64,000 bases of DNA, taken from the NCBI GenBank assembly GCA_037953745.1, contig JBAKBP010001402.1, positions 62,001 to 126,000 of the forward strand. Direction: 5' to 3'. The position numbers were made by a program, and so were the translations under genes. The notes below the pieces were generated by a model, which saw only the letters and a list, made by a program, of their open reading frames with translations, searched no databases and was not told where the DNA came from. The stretch comes from Lithodes maja. Lineage: Eukaryota > Arthropoda > Malacostraca > Decapoda > Lithodidae. Shown piece by piece: positions 53,405 through 64,000 of the stretch (positions within the stretch are counted from its first letter, which is position 1; the number at the start of each line of letters is the position of its first letter).

Positions 53405-55025
53405 CCCTCATTATTATATCCTCCCTCTCCAGCCCTAGGGTGCATTTGTACATCATTATCATGTCTCCCCTCTCTCTCCTCTCTTTTAGACTCGGTAGAT
53501 TTAATTTGTCTAGCCTCCCTTGATATGGAAGTTCTCTGAGACTTGGAACCAATCTAGTAACTGCTCTCTGGATTCTTTCTAACTTGTGAATATGCTTCTT
53601 AAGATGCGGGGACCACACCACTGCTGCATACTCCAATCTTGGTCTAATCATACTTTTTATAATTTTTGCTAACATGTTCTCATCCAAGTAGTTCAGAGCA
53701 ACTTTCATATTCCCGGCCATTGCATACATTCCGCTAAAGAGCTTGTTAATATGTTTCTCTGGCGACAAGTTATCTTGTATAATCAACCCTAAATCCTTTT
53801 CTTTTTCGGCCTTGCTAATTATATTATCTCCCATCCTGTATTCCCAATTTGGTCTATTCACACTTCTTCCCATATTTAACACATGACATTTACTTATATT
53901 AAATTTAATTTTCCACTTGGTGCTCCATTCGTATATTTTATCTAAATCCCCTTGCAGCTCCTCACTACTACTTTTATTTGTTAGTCTCATAATTTTTACG
54001 TCATCTGCAAACATTGACATGTTGTTGTTGTTGTTGTTGTTGTTGTTCCCAAAGCTGCCTGGCCGAACAGCCACAAGGCCCCGAGCACGGCCAAGGCCAT
54101 AACCGAGCGCCCCCACAGAACCCTCCCTGCCGACCACAATAAAGCCTGGGTGACCGAAGCCACTCCATGACGGGGAGCTGAGGAGGGTACGGAAACGCCC
54201 GGGAAACCAAAGCCCCACCCAGGGCCCTGTGCCCCTCAGCAATTATGAAGAGAAAGTTGAGGGGCAAGGGAAAAATGTGACGCTTTGGCTTCCAATCTTG
54301 GTAGATTGGGAGGTCAATCCACGGAAGAGACGCCGTCACTCGAGATCTAGAAGATATATAAGTAAAAGGAACAGTCAGAGTAAGCTATGGGTTGTTGTTG
54401 TTGTTCCCCCCTAAGCTGCCTGGCCGAACAGCCCCGACATTATGTAGAAGTTTATGCCTATCGGCAGGTCATTCACGTACATAAGGAACATGAGAGGTGC
54501 CAACACAGATCCCTGTGGCACACCACTCTCAACTTTCCGCCACGATGAGTAAGTTCCTCTAATGTTGGTCCTCATTTCTCTATCTGTTAAACAGCTCTCC
54601 ATCCATTTCAGCAAACTCCCCCTGACAAATCCTATCGTCTCAAGCTTAGATAACAATCTCCTATGTGGTACCTTATCGAATGCTTTGGAAAGGTCTAAGT
54701 AGATGCAGTCCACCCATCCGCCTCTTTCTTGCAGTACAGTACATCTATCACCCTACTGTAGTAACATAGCAGACTGGTAACACAAGATGTCCCTTCTCTG
54801 AATCCAAATTGCTTTGGCGTTATTATCTTCTTTCTCTCCAACATTTTCATCCATCTCTTCCTAATTAGCTTTTCACAAATCTTGCATACAATACTAGTAA
54901 GTGAAACTGGTCTATAGTTTAGAGGGTCCTCAGGGTTTCCATTCTTGTACAGTATATCGTTATGATATTAGCTCTTTTCCAATTCAACAGGAACCTGTCC
55001 TTTATCTAAGGAAGCTTGAATTATG
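53405..55025 (-). mobile_element. CR1/L2-like LINE, split by a SINE
   Basis: Minus-strand LINE covering RT to near its end. Motifs: PEDPLNYRPVSLTSIVCK (about 54900), QFGFREGTSCV, YLDLSKAFDKVPHRRLL (54640-54710), GVPQGSVLAPLMFL, FADDVKIM (about 53990) and LSPEKHINKLFSGMYAMAGN. Open frames are 53358-54020 and 54411-54713, with damage between 54714 and 54960. It is the longer relative of 4814-5469 and 46390-46640. The SINE at 54021-54435 entered just before the FADD box. Confidence 0.87.
54021..54435 (-). mobile_element. SINE-like repeat, reverse orientation, with 5-bp target duplication
   Basis: GACAT at 54016-54020 and 54436-54440. (GTT)n on the plus strand is the reversed AAC tail. The 5' end (54380-54435) carries an extra partial copy of the LINE-like 3' end with its own AAC run, so the unit is a tandem of tail plus body. 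Confidence 0.88.
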
Positions 55026-55984
55026 TCCCTGTGTGTGTGGCGGTGTTTGTCCCTCTTTACTGCAGATTTATATGTGTTTTCCTATACAGGGGTATATATG
55101 TTTTCTTTTTTTCTTTCCTAGTCTATGTAGAGCCGCAACCTTGGCCTTGTTAAGGTAGCCAGTATACTCTCGGTATTGGTGGAGGGGTAAGATTTATTCC
55201 TCGCTGGCATAATAGCTAGGACTCATTACGCATTTTCTTTTATTCTTGCAGTGGAGGGTGTTATTACCAGCCGATCATTATTTATTTTATTTATTTGTGC
55301 ATAATTTTAGCTAAGGGTCCAGGCTGTTGGGAATGCCTGGTTCGAAGTAGAGGGTGGAGGACTTCAATAGTCAATGGGTTCCAGTTTTTGCATTGTTTGT
55401 ATAATGGAACCAGTTGGGGGAACCAGTCTGCACCTTTGGTCCCCAGAGAGCCTGGAAGTTGCGAATGAGCTCTGTTCTGTTGTGATAGGCTGTGTTACGA
55501 GTTGAGGCTACAAGATGCTGGGTATTTAATAGTATGTATTAGTCCAAGGACTAGAAGCCTCTACTGTCAGTCATAATACTATCTATATACAGTACTCAAG
55601 CCCAATCCCCACTTTTCAATTTTTTTTTTTTTTTTGGGGGGGGGGACTCAAGACAGAGCCAGAATAGTGATAACACAAAACACAACAGAACACAATGAAC
55701 ACACAAACACAAAATACAAATTCACACACATCTAGGTCATCCAGGAGAAGACCCAGACCAGGGTCACCAAGGTCCCTCCAGCACTCCCCCGGCCCCCGAC
55801 CACCTGGAGGTTCCGATCTCGGCAGGCAGACATGCAGCGGAGCCGAAGACACAATCCCGCCACCACACTTCCAGGCACACCCTTCATAAAAACCGTCTCC
55901 CCAGGCCAGGTGCCTGATGGACTATTATCTAGTCCAACTTGCGCCCGACCCCTTCCCCCAAATGACCACGTGTTCACTCATCCA
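55026..55984. other. Unassigned DNA
   Basis: No supported gene. Contains a T-run then G-run at 55617-55645, and a moderately GC-rich stretch (55730-55930) without a convincing ORF. Confidence 0.4.
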
Positions 55985-56420
55985 TTCACAAGCATTCTCC
56001 ATTCATTCCTGTTTATTTTACCATATTCCTTGCCTGATCTATAGTCATTCCTCTATCATCCAAAGCTAGTCTTACACAGTCTCTCCATCTCAATGGGGAT
56101 CTTCCTGCCCTTCTATCTCCCCTTGTATCTGACTCACATATTCTCTTTGTAAGCCTTTCATCTTCCATTCGTTCAACATGACCATACCAGCTCAGCACCC
56201 TTCTGTCCACTCTGGCTGACAAATGTTCCTGCTGCCCCACTCTCCTACGTATCTCTTCATTCCTTAATCTGTCTCTACGAGTAACTCCACACATACTGTA
56301 CTCCTCAAGCAGCTCATCTCCATCACATCCAGCTTTCTTCTCTCCTTTTCCTTCAGAGCCCATGTCTCAGCCCCATACATACATAAAATTTTAAGACTGA
56401 GTGCTCCAAACATACGTGCA
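55985..56420 (-). mobile_element. LINE C-terminal fragment
   Basis: Minus strand encodes a LINE C-terminal domain (GAETWALKEKERRKLDVMEM, SWYGHVERMEDERLTKRI, LRWRDCVRLAL) in two overlapping frames (56013-56363 and 56264-56479), so one frameshift is present. It differs from the adjoining LINE at 56421-58205. Confidence 0.75.
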
Positions 56421-58205
56421 GTTTCAGTCTCTTGTCCTAGTGGCGGCGTTCCAGGCAACCCTGTTAAAGGCTGCTTCACTTGTCAAGTTTTTGGATTTGA
56501 GATCGGCACGTATAGTCAGATCCCAGGTCTTCCTCGGTCCACCCCTTGGTGCAGCTCCCTCCACAATCACAGACCTACATTTTTTCACCCAATTTTGTTC
56601 ATCCATTCTCTCCACATGTCCATACCATCCCAGTCTACTTGTATGCATCACCTCGCTAATACTCTTTATACCTAAACGTCTCCTCAACTCATCATTTGTT
56701 ATTCTATCCTGCAGCCTGGCCCCACACATCCATCTCACCATTCTCATCTCATTACATTCCATTCTGTTGACATCCTCTACTTTAACAGCCCATGTTTCTG
56801 AGGCATACGTCATTGCAATTCTAACACATGAAGCATATGCCTTTCCCTTCAGTGGGAGTGGCATTCTTTTCATGGTCAGAATTGGCAGCAGTTTTCTGAA
56901 CTTCTTCCCCCAGCCACATCTAATTCTAGCGACAGTGGCAGTCTCGGCCCCACCACCGACAGAGATGGTATCTCCTGGGTAACAAAACTTGTCCACCAGC
57001 TCCAATGACTCAGTTCCAAAGTTCACAGCCACAGGATCATCACGTAACACAAGCTCGCCTTTGCACACTACGCACTCAAATTTCTCTATTTCTGACTTAT
57101 CCTTCGGCAGGGGTCCTTTTATTCTACTACAGCGCTTACTCCCAAGGTATACCCAACATCGACAGATGCTACATCGAATCGAGTTAGCGCCCACACCCTT
57201 TCCACAAACTGCACATGGGTATTCACCGTTCTTTTCCACATTACCACTGTTGGCACAACAATTCCTTGATACATTGCACTTTTTACTTTCATTCCCATTG
57301 ACTATGAAAACCTTCCTTCCTTCACACACTCTCTGTTTTACCTCCATTTCCATACCTCCACTCCCGCTTATCGTTCCTCCTAGATATTCAAAACACTCTA
57401 CTTGTTCCAATATTTCCCCATCCAGCCTCAGACCTAGATTCACCCTACGATCACCCCTATTACACACCATTACTTTACTTTTATTGATGTTCACCTTCAG
57501 TTTCCTCCTCCCACAAACCATACCAATTGATGTTCACCATCAGCTTCCTCCTCCCACAAACCACACCAAACTCTTTGACTACCCGCTGCAGTTTCTCCTC
57601 AGAATCTGCCACCAACGCTGTGTCATCAGCGAACAGCAACTGATTCAACTCCCAATATCTACCATTCTTTCATACTAAACCCAATCCTCTTCCCATAGTT
57701 CTCATTTTCACCTCCCTCACCACACCATCCATAAACATATTAAACAGCCATGGTGACATTAAACAACCCTGTCGCAAACCTACCTTTACCTCAAACCATT
57801 CACTCAACTCACCATTTCCTACTCTAACACATGCTCTGCTCCCTTCATAAAAACTCTTAACTGCTTCTAACAAATTTCCTCCAATTTCATAAATCCTTAA
57901 CACCTTCCACATTGCTTCACGATCCACACGATCGTACGCTTTTTCCAAATCCATAAAAGCCCAAAATATCTCCTTATGCTTCTCTAAATACTTCTCGCAT
58001 AACTGTCTTACTGCAAACATTTGATCCACGCACCCTCTTCCCCTCCTAAAACCGCACTGTTCTTCTCCTATTGCAACTTCCGTACACTTTATTATCCTGT
58101 CTATCAACACCCTGCCATACAGCTTTCCAACCACTGATAATAAACTAATACCTCTATAACTAGAATAGTTGATATGCGTAAAATATAAAGTCACTGGCAA
58201 ACACA
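56421..58205 (-). mobile_element. APE-type LINE with C-terminal Cys-rich insert
   Basis: RT part 57670-58206 (EEQCGFRRGRGCVDQMF, FMDLEKAYDRVDREAMW, VGLRQGCLMSPWLFNMF), then frame 56424-57521. The latter has a Cys-rich finger (YPCAVCGKGVG, CSICRCW, ECVVCKG, about 57050-57240) between the RT thumb and the C-terminal LGWYGHVERMDEQNWVKK block. A roughly 55-bp near-duplication at 57470-57575 breaks the junction. 5'-truncated at about 58205. Confidence 0.85.
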
Positions 58206-58373
58206 TAAAAATATATATATACAGTAAACCCCCGCTCTTTCGGACTTCAATCTTTCGGAATTCCCAGACTTTCGGACTAGTATTTCAATTCGGACTCATG
58301 GTTCAGCCTTTCGGATTTGTCTGAAAGGCTGAGAAAATACCTCCGTCCTTTTCGGACTACACTTTGCGGACTA

Positions 58374-59782
58374 CAGTGGAGCCCCCATTTTCGCCACACC
58401 AGTCTTCGTTGTTTCAATCTTCGTTGTAGACACCAAATATTCCCAATTTCCATGTTCGCTCAAAAAGCTTCCATCTTGGCACACAAATATTCCAGTCAAA
58501 ACCCGAAAAAAGCAAAAATAATTAAACAAATTTACATAAAACTAAAAAACAAACAAAAACAATCAAAAAAAGTTAACTGAACTAAAAGAATCTGCCACTG
58601 TCAAGGTGTTTGCCGCTTAGAGACGAAATCCGAGATCCGATCGTCATTGCACAAGATGCCGCCATCTTTGTATGACGTCAACACTAGCTAAGACTAGCTC
58701 ACAGTCCATTCGTTTCATGTTGAAAAACCAGCTGTTTGCAAGCTTATTTGTGCCTGAACCTTGTATCTCTCGCGTTTATTATAACCTCTAGTACATCTGG
58801 TGATAGGGATGGTGGGCCTGGTGGTAGTAATGAAGGAAATTCATACTCAAAACACAGAGCAAAGGCCAGTCGGACGAAAGCGGTTAAAATAGCCTAGACG
58901 ATGTTAGGCTAGGCTAAATAAGACAATGATTTAAAATAAAGTCTGTGTGGTAAGTAATCTTCTCATAATATGCATTTATACATATTCTCCTCATAATATG
59001 TATTTATTGGATTTATTTGGGGCAAAATGGGTACTTGAGGGGTGACTGGATGAATTTAGAACTTAGGCTAGGCCTAGCCTAGGCCTACCATTTTTCCCAT
59101 AAGAATAATGCCCCAATGTACAGTATTTATAATACACCTTACGTATTTATACATATTCTTATCTTAATATGTATATATTGGATGTATTTGGGGCGAAATG
59201 GGTACTTGAGGGGTGACTGGACAAATTTAGAACCTAGGCCTACCATTTTTCCCATAAGAATAATGCCCCAATGTACAGTATTTATAATGCACCTAAGTTT
59301 TTATGGTTAGGACTGTTATTTAGCCATGTCTAAATTATTATTTACAATGCATAAGATTTACTTTATGTAGAAAAAAAACATGTTTGCATACAGTGGAGCC
59401 CCCATCCTAGCTGCTAATCGGTTCCGCAGAAATAGAGCTAGGATTGAAACAGCCAAGATCGGGGCTTTTATGTCGAGTTTTTCGTTATTTTTGCTATTTT
59501 TTCGGGTTTCGGCTGGGATTTTGATGCGAGAATTGAGGCTTTTGGCGCGAGAATTAAAATTGGGAATATTTGGTGTGTGGTGCGAGAATTGAATCAGCGA
59601 AGACCGGTGTAGCGAAGATGGGGGCTCCACTGTAGGCTAAAACTGGGAAAAAGTGTAACTTTTAGAATGAGCACGGAACCGATTAGAATTTTCCCCATAA
59701 GAACAGTGCCCCGATCTTGGCTGTTTCAATCTTAGCTCGATTTCTGCGGAACTGATTAGGAGCGAAGATGGGGGTTCCACTG
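58374..59782. mobile_element. pogo-like element B nested in A
   Basis: Ends CAGTGGAGCCCCCATTTTCG and, reversed, CAGTGGAACCCCCATCTTCG. TA at 58372-58373 and 59783-59784. Same family as 40512-43994. Contains the small copy at 59391-59632. Confidence 0.85.
59391..59632. mobile_element. 242-bp MITE of the same family nested in B
   Basis: Ends CAGTGGAGCCCCCATC and GATGGGGGCTCCACTG, flanked by TA at 59389-59390 and 59633-59634. It is an internally deleted form of 40512-43994. Confidence 0.85.
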
Positions 59783-60257
59783 TACATTTAACTTCGGACT
59801 CATGGTTCAGCCTTTCGGATTTGTCTGAAAGGCTGAGAAAAATTAAATCGCATTCGGACCAAAGAGCCGAGTTTCGGACTTGTCTGGTTAGGTGAATGTG
59901 TATTCGGACTTATAAACTTCGGACATTATTTCAGCCTTTCGGATTTGTCTGAAAGGCTGAGAAAAATTAATTCGCATTCGGACCGAAGAGCCGAGTTTCG
60001 GACTTATAAACTTCGGACATTATTTTAGCCATTCGGACAAGTCCGAATGGCTGAAGCGTGAGTTCGGACTCGACTCTTTCGGACTTTTGACACTTTCAGA
60101 CAGGGGTCTCCCCCAATTAGTCCGAAAGAGCGGGGTTCTACTGTACAAAGCCATAATGACGACTTGGTATCCTGTAGGTATCAGCGTCTGCGATCGTATC
60201 CAACCTCATATATACAATACCCTGCAAAAGAATGCCCCGTCGGCCCGTCCACTTTAA

Positions 60258-61379
60258 CCCCTCAAACCCGGAAGAGCTCTTAACCTGACAAGCGCGAAAT
60301 AGACCTAGGGGCTAGGGTAGTTATTTGTGCATTTCTAGCCTTGGATTCTGACAGAATTCGTTATATTTACAATATAGAGCATTATTTGTTTTCGGTATGC
60401 TTTTATTTTACATATATGATGTATATATGAACCTTCAAGAGTGCTAAAATAAGTGGGAAAAGCATTTGGGTGGTGAAAAACGAAGATATTGGCCACCCGG
60501 TCATAATCTCAGGCGAGAGAGAGCCACAGGCAACCCTCCTCTCTCGCTGTCTGTGAGGTAACTGAGACGAGCGGGGCGGTGTGGGCCGGTGTCTGGGTGT
60601 TGCATAACGATCTTTTCTGCAACCCACTTGTGCTACATTATCGCGGGAGAGAAAAATAACCGATAAATGATGATAATAAGAGGAAAAATAGGTGATAATT
60701 GAGGAGGGGAGGGAGGGGAGAATAAGGTGGGGAAGGAGGGGAGGGGGGTGGGTGAGATTTACATGGATGAGTACTGGAGGGGAATTATCTCACCTAGAGA
60801 CAAATTCCTTTGTTTTGATAGGCCCTTTTTTTTTATGGAAGGCTTTTTTATGGTCTTGCTTCCGTGAGGCCTATCGCGTTCCCTATAGGAAGCCTTCCGT
60901 GAGGCCTATCGCGCTTGCCGGGTTAAACACCCATAAAAAACTCGGTCCGCGCAACCCGGAAGGGCTCTGAGGCCCCCAGTGCTTGAAAGCCTGTGAGCTT
61001 GGTGTGCGAGGCGTCCGTCCGACGCATGTAAACAACAGCCGGCTGGACCGACGCCCCGCATCTCCCGCCACAAGAAGGAGTGCGTCGCTTGTTCGTGTGT
61101 GCCTGTATGTTATTGTTAAGTATTGAAAAGTAGTGTAAAGTGGCTGTTTTTGCCATAAGTTATCTCCAATGAAATCATCATCACAACTGAACCAGTTTAC
61201 TTAGAGAGCTCTACTTAACGCCATTCTACAGGTACGAAACACATCTACGCTTGGAGATGCGCGGGAATGCGGAAGCAAGCCAAATAACAAAGATGCGGTA
61301 GCCTAGGCGTAGACGTTTTTCGGCCAAAACCCCCGGGTTTCGGGGAATATATATATAATACATAGCCGGGGCTGGAGAG
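60258..61379. mobile_element. Non-autonomous piggyBac element related to 12578-16689
   Basis: TTAA at 60254-60257 and 61380-61383. The left end CCCCTCAAACCCGG and reversed right end CTCTCCAGCCCCGG match the autonomous element closely. Subterminal similarity extends to a CCGCGCAACCCGG stretch (about 60946) and a CTCTACTTAACGCCATTC stretch (about 61210). No transposase. Confidence 0.85.
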
Positions 61380-61383
61380 TTAA

Positions 61384-62083
61384 AATACATGCCTAGCAAC
61401 CACCAAGGTTTTAATTTGCAATTTTAACTCACTAGAAACTTAAAAAGGCAAGCAGGTGGGGCTAGACGGAGAGACACGGGACAAAAACATGGAGCAAAAA
61501 AGAACATATCTGGTTGGATCGGTCGCAGCCCAAAAGAGAAAGAAATGACGCAATTGATGGCGCTGGGCTACTGTGTATGGGATGCCTGCCTTCGTCTCGG
61601 CGCCGGATTCAAATAACCTTACTCTATTTCACTTTAATTTTGTTCATAATGGTATACAATTCGATGACGTTCCCTAGGAACTATTTAAGGAGTTTCCCTT
61701 AGGATGTTTTTATTGCCTTCTGTTATTCGGGTTACAATATAAGCATTCTCCGGGTTCCTAGAGGACCCGGGGAGCCCTAATAATAGATTAGGCTCTCACG
61801 CCATTGACGTAAAGAATCACTACTAAATAGATGTATGGTACTGTATACTGGTACCATACCATACATTCATATCTTCCAGAAATAAATTAGCCTCACCTTT
61901 ACCATCCTAGTAGTCCATCCCTGCCTTGGGACCTGGAAGGGGTTCGTGAAGATTACCATCTCACTACAGTAAACCAATTAGACAATTGGGTTGAAAGGAC
62001 ATAATGTGATCGAGGTCACGCTCCACATTTCTTGAAGTAAAGTCAGATCTGCAATGAAAAGTAACATAGCTACTATAGTCTAT
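61384..62083. other. Unassigned DNA
   Basis: No gene recognised. A CATTGACGTAAAGAATCACT stretch (about 61801) weakly resembles the foldback arms at 18283. Confidence 0.4.
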
Positions 62084-62250
62084 TTCTTTTCAGCGGGCTA
62101 TCTTCATTCTTAAGCAACTGCAAGATAGGTTCTTAGAGAAAAACAGGGAGCTATACTTAGATGTTGTAGACCTGGAGAAGACCTTTGACCGAGTGCCAAG
62201 GGAAGGTATGCAGTGGGCTATGAAAAAACTTGAAAGAGAGGTGTGTGTAT
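62084..62250 (+). pseudogene. LINE RT fragment
   Basis: Encodes RAIFILKQLQDRFLEKN then DLEKTFDRVPREGM, the RT segment around the first catalytic motif of a LINE different from the others here. Only about 50 codons remain. Confidence 0.7.
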
Positions 62251-62369
62251 ACATATATACTGTACATACTAGAGATGGAACCTGTCCTATATGGTTAATT
62301 TAGATAAGTGGACTGTATATTATTGATATTGAAGAAGTATTAACCATATAGAATATTTACCCTTAGATG

Positions 62370-62765
62370 AACTCCCATCCTGGGTGGATGGGACTCGTTA
62401 GCCTTGGTCGGCAACTCATCTAGGGGAGACAACCTTATACAAATCCGGGTGGATGGGACTCGTCAGCCTTGGTTAGCAACCTGTCTAGGGGAGTAAACCT
62501 GATACAAATCCGTACTGCTTACCTAAGGGTAAGGCAGGTTAGTGGATGGATTAGCCGAACACCACTGTAGAAAAATAGTGCTAACAAGATACACAGAGGG
62601 CCTCGGAGTCGGACGGATCCTAAATTGAGTGGTCAATCCTGTAAGTCCTTTACTAAACTGGCTCGGGTTGTCCCTCTCACAGGGAATAGGTCCGCTTGGG
62701 GGCATTCTGTGTATGGCCACCCTCGTAAGGGGAGTAAGGCGTCCGGCAATAGATAGATAGATAGA
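62370..62765 (+). mobile_element. GATA-tailed SINE-like repeat
   Basis: Two direct repeats containing GGTGGATGGGACTCGT (about 62390 and 62450), then a 3' end GGCGTCCGGCAATAGATAGA. That 3' end parallels the GATA LINE (GGCGTCAGGCAATAGATAGA), and the preceding GGCCACCC is also shared. No ORF. Probably mobilised by that LINE. Confidence 0.65.
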
Positions 62766-63379
62766 TGAACTCAGCTGGTGATTGGAGGATGGCGGAAACT
62801 AGGCTAGATTAATTGAAGTGGTTAGTAAGGTAAACAGCGTATGAAAAGAGGCTACAATAGGCTAGGATAGGCTAGATATTTACGTTAAGTTTGTGCTAAT
62901 TAACAAAGATGATGATGTAGTGACTATATGGAATATGAGATGAAAGTGAAGCGAAAACACCTGGTGAAGTAACTATAGGAAGAAGGCTTAGTGTGTGTAG
63001 CTGGGACGGAGGTTGGTTGGAGAGTGAGCGAGCGCGTTACGTTTGTCTCTGTCGTGACATACCGCGCACGCGCATAACATATGGAAAATGTATCCCATCT
63101 TTTTTACAATGAGATACTTATGAACAATCTTAAATAATACAAATATATATATATATATGGGAATTATAATCCTACAATACTTTCCCATATACAACTATAG
63201 AATAATATATTCTACCCAATCATGGAACGTTCGACCAAGGTTATGGAAGCGTTCAACTTAAGACTACGGAAAGATACGTAACGCTACATCAACTCAGATT
63301 ACGTAACATCAAGACTGTTCATACTAGTTAGAGTACACTAAGTATGGACATATTCCCACCAACAGAAAATATACAAAAT

Positions 63380-63770
63380 TTACATGATTAGATTTGCCCG
63401 GAGGCAATCTTATCCCGCCAAGCTTGGGAGGATATCTGGGCTGCCTGTCGACGTGGGCGTCCGCCGGACGCGTCAACAGGCTGCGCCGATGTAGAAGCCA
63501 GGGAGGGGACTTCAATGGATAACTGATCCGAGGGGGTGTCCTTGCGATCGAGGTCACCCTCAAGAGGATATAGTCGTACTGTTGGCCGTGTGATTACTCA
63601 AGTCCTGGTGCGAACCTTCGCTACCCGAACCTCACCATCACGACCTGGTAACAACTCCTCTATCCGACCCAATTTCCAAAATGCGCGCGGGCCCTCTTCA
63701 TGGATGGTTACCACGTCCCCTACCCTAGGCCAATGACCTTTCAATGGTGTTAGTTTATTTTTTTGCGCTT
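63380..63770 (-). pseudogene. Bel/Pao-like integrase C-terminal remnant
   Basis: Minus strand encodes a segment typical of the end of Bel/Pao Pol: HWPRVGDVV, FWKLGRIEELLPGRDG, VRVAKVRTRT, RPTVRLYPLE. There is one in-frame TGA near 63597. Cut upstream by the TTAA element at 63774. Confidence 0.75.
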
Positions 63771-63777
63771 CCCTTAA

Positions 63778-64000
63778 CCCTCCGGCCCCGGCTATATATT
63801 ATATATATATTCCTCGAAATCCGGGTATTTTGGCCGAAAAACGTCTAGGCTAGGCTACCGTATATTCGTTAATCAGACTGCTTCCCGCATTCCCGCGCAT
63901 CCCCAAGCGTAGCTGTGTTATTTACCTGTAAAATGGCCTTAAGTAGAGCTCTCTAAGTCAACTGGGTGAGCTGTGATGATGATTTCATTGGAGATAACTT
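63778..64000. mobile_element. Second non-autonomous piggyBac copy, inverted, runs off the window
   Basis: TTAA at 63774-63777, then CCCTCCGGCCCCGGCTATAT. It matches the reverse complement of the right end of 60258-61379 for at least 220 bp, including the final GATGATGATTTCATTGGAGA. Confidence 0.85.

Larger units (their letters stand above)
58222..60143. mobile_element. pogo-like element A (outer of a three-level nest)
   Basis: Ends CAGTAAACCCCCGCTCTTTC and, reversed, CAGTAGAACCCCGCTCTTTC. TA at 58220-58221 and 60144-60145. Rich in TTCGGACT and in a hairpin-forming CAGCCTTTCGGA/TCTGAAAGGCTG motif present three times (about 58303, 59808, 59930). No ORF. Confidence 0.85.

Noticed and set aside
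55616..55980. Small genes at 55616-55977
   Set aside because: Only short compositionally biased frames with no recognisable domain.

Overview
The window is eukaryotic repeat DNA with no recognisable host gene, rRNA or tRNA gene. The mix of element types suggests a decapod crustacean. It has several DIRS1-like tyrosine-recombinase retrotransposons, APE-type LINEs with GATA or AAC tails, a tRNA-derived SINE, Bel/Pao, piggyBac and pogo/Tc1-like elements, all deeply nested. The taxon is an inference from element content, not a direct observation.

Layout. 1-7411 is DIRS copy 1: a Gag-like ORF, RT/RNase H and tyrosine recombinase (YR), split by a CR1-like LINE fragment at 4814-5469. It sits in an APE-type LINE (7412-10967) that itself carries a 1.08-kb TA-flanked element (9314-10393). 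Next is an old degraded DIRS (10968-12577, continuing 16690-17535), split by a complete piggyBac element (12578-16689) with an intact 964-codon transposase. 17536-20083 holds a 25-bp array, a roughly 70-bp inverted repeat, a SINE and a LINE scrap. 20084-28078 is DIRS copy 2. 28322-31867 is a two-monomer 29-bp satellite. 31868-40067 is DIRS copy 3. 40068-46400 has nested pogo-like, SINE, Jockey-like LINE and TTAA-flanked elements. 46400-58205 is mostly LINE copies. 58222-60143 is a three-level pogo nest. The end holds two piggyBac-type non-autonomous elements, a GATA-tailed SINE and a Bel/Pao pol remnant.

Most interesting observation. The coding parts of DIRS copies 2 and 3 (about 21.7-27.15 kb and 33.5-39.15 kb) have lost most adenines on the sense strand. 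Copy 1 RT is the reference. A became C, G and T alike, and T did not fall in parallel. Differences between copies 2 and 3 nearly always pair an A in one copy with C, G or T in the other (hand counts: 25 of 29 substitutions in an RT segment, 34 of 46 in a gag segment). The terminal repeats, leader and 3' region of the same copies, and a SINE that later landed in copy 3, keep normal adenine. This is the base-change signature of the adenine-directed mutagenesis of prokaryotic diversity-generating retroelements, and I know of no description of it in eukaryotic DIRS elements. It destroys the RT catalytic box (YLDD to SLAD), a slippery site, a splice acceptor and a stop codon. It also removes nearly all stop codons, so these copies carry many long overlapping ORFs that are not genes.

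How the parts fit. Copy 1 shows what an autonomous DIRS encodes. Copies 2 and 3 keep complete termini and the internal complementary region (ICR), share an internal gag deletion, and have unrelated flanks, so a defective A-eroded lineage seems to have been mobilised in trans. Two SINE-like repeats share 3' ends and tails with LINEs here and are probably mobilised by them. The intact piggyBac could drive the TTAA-flanked relatives at 60-64 kb.
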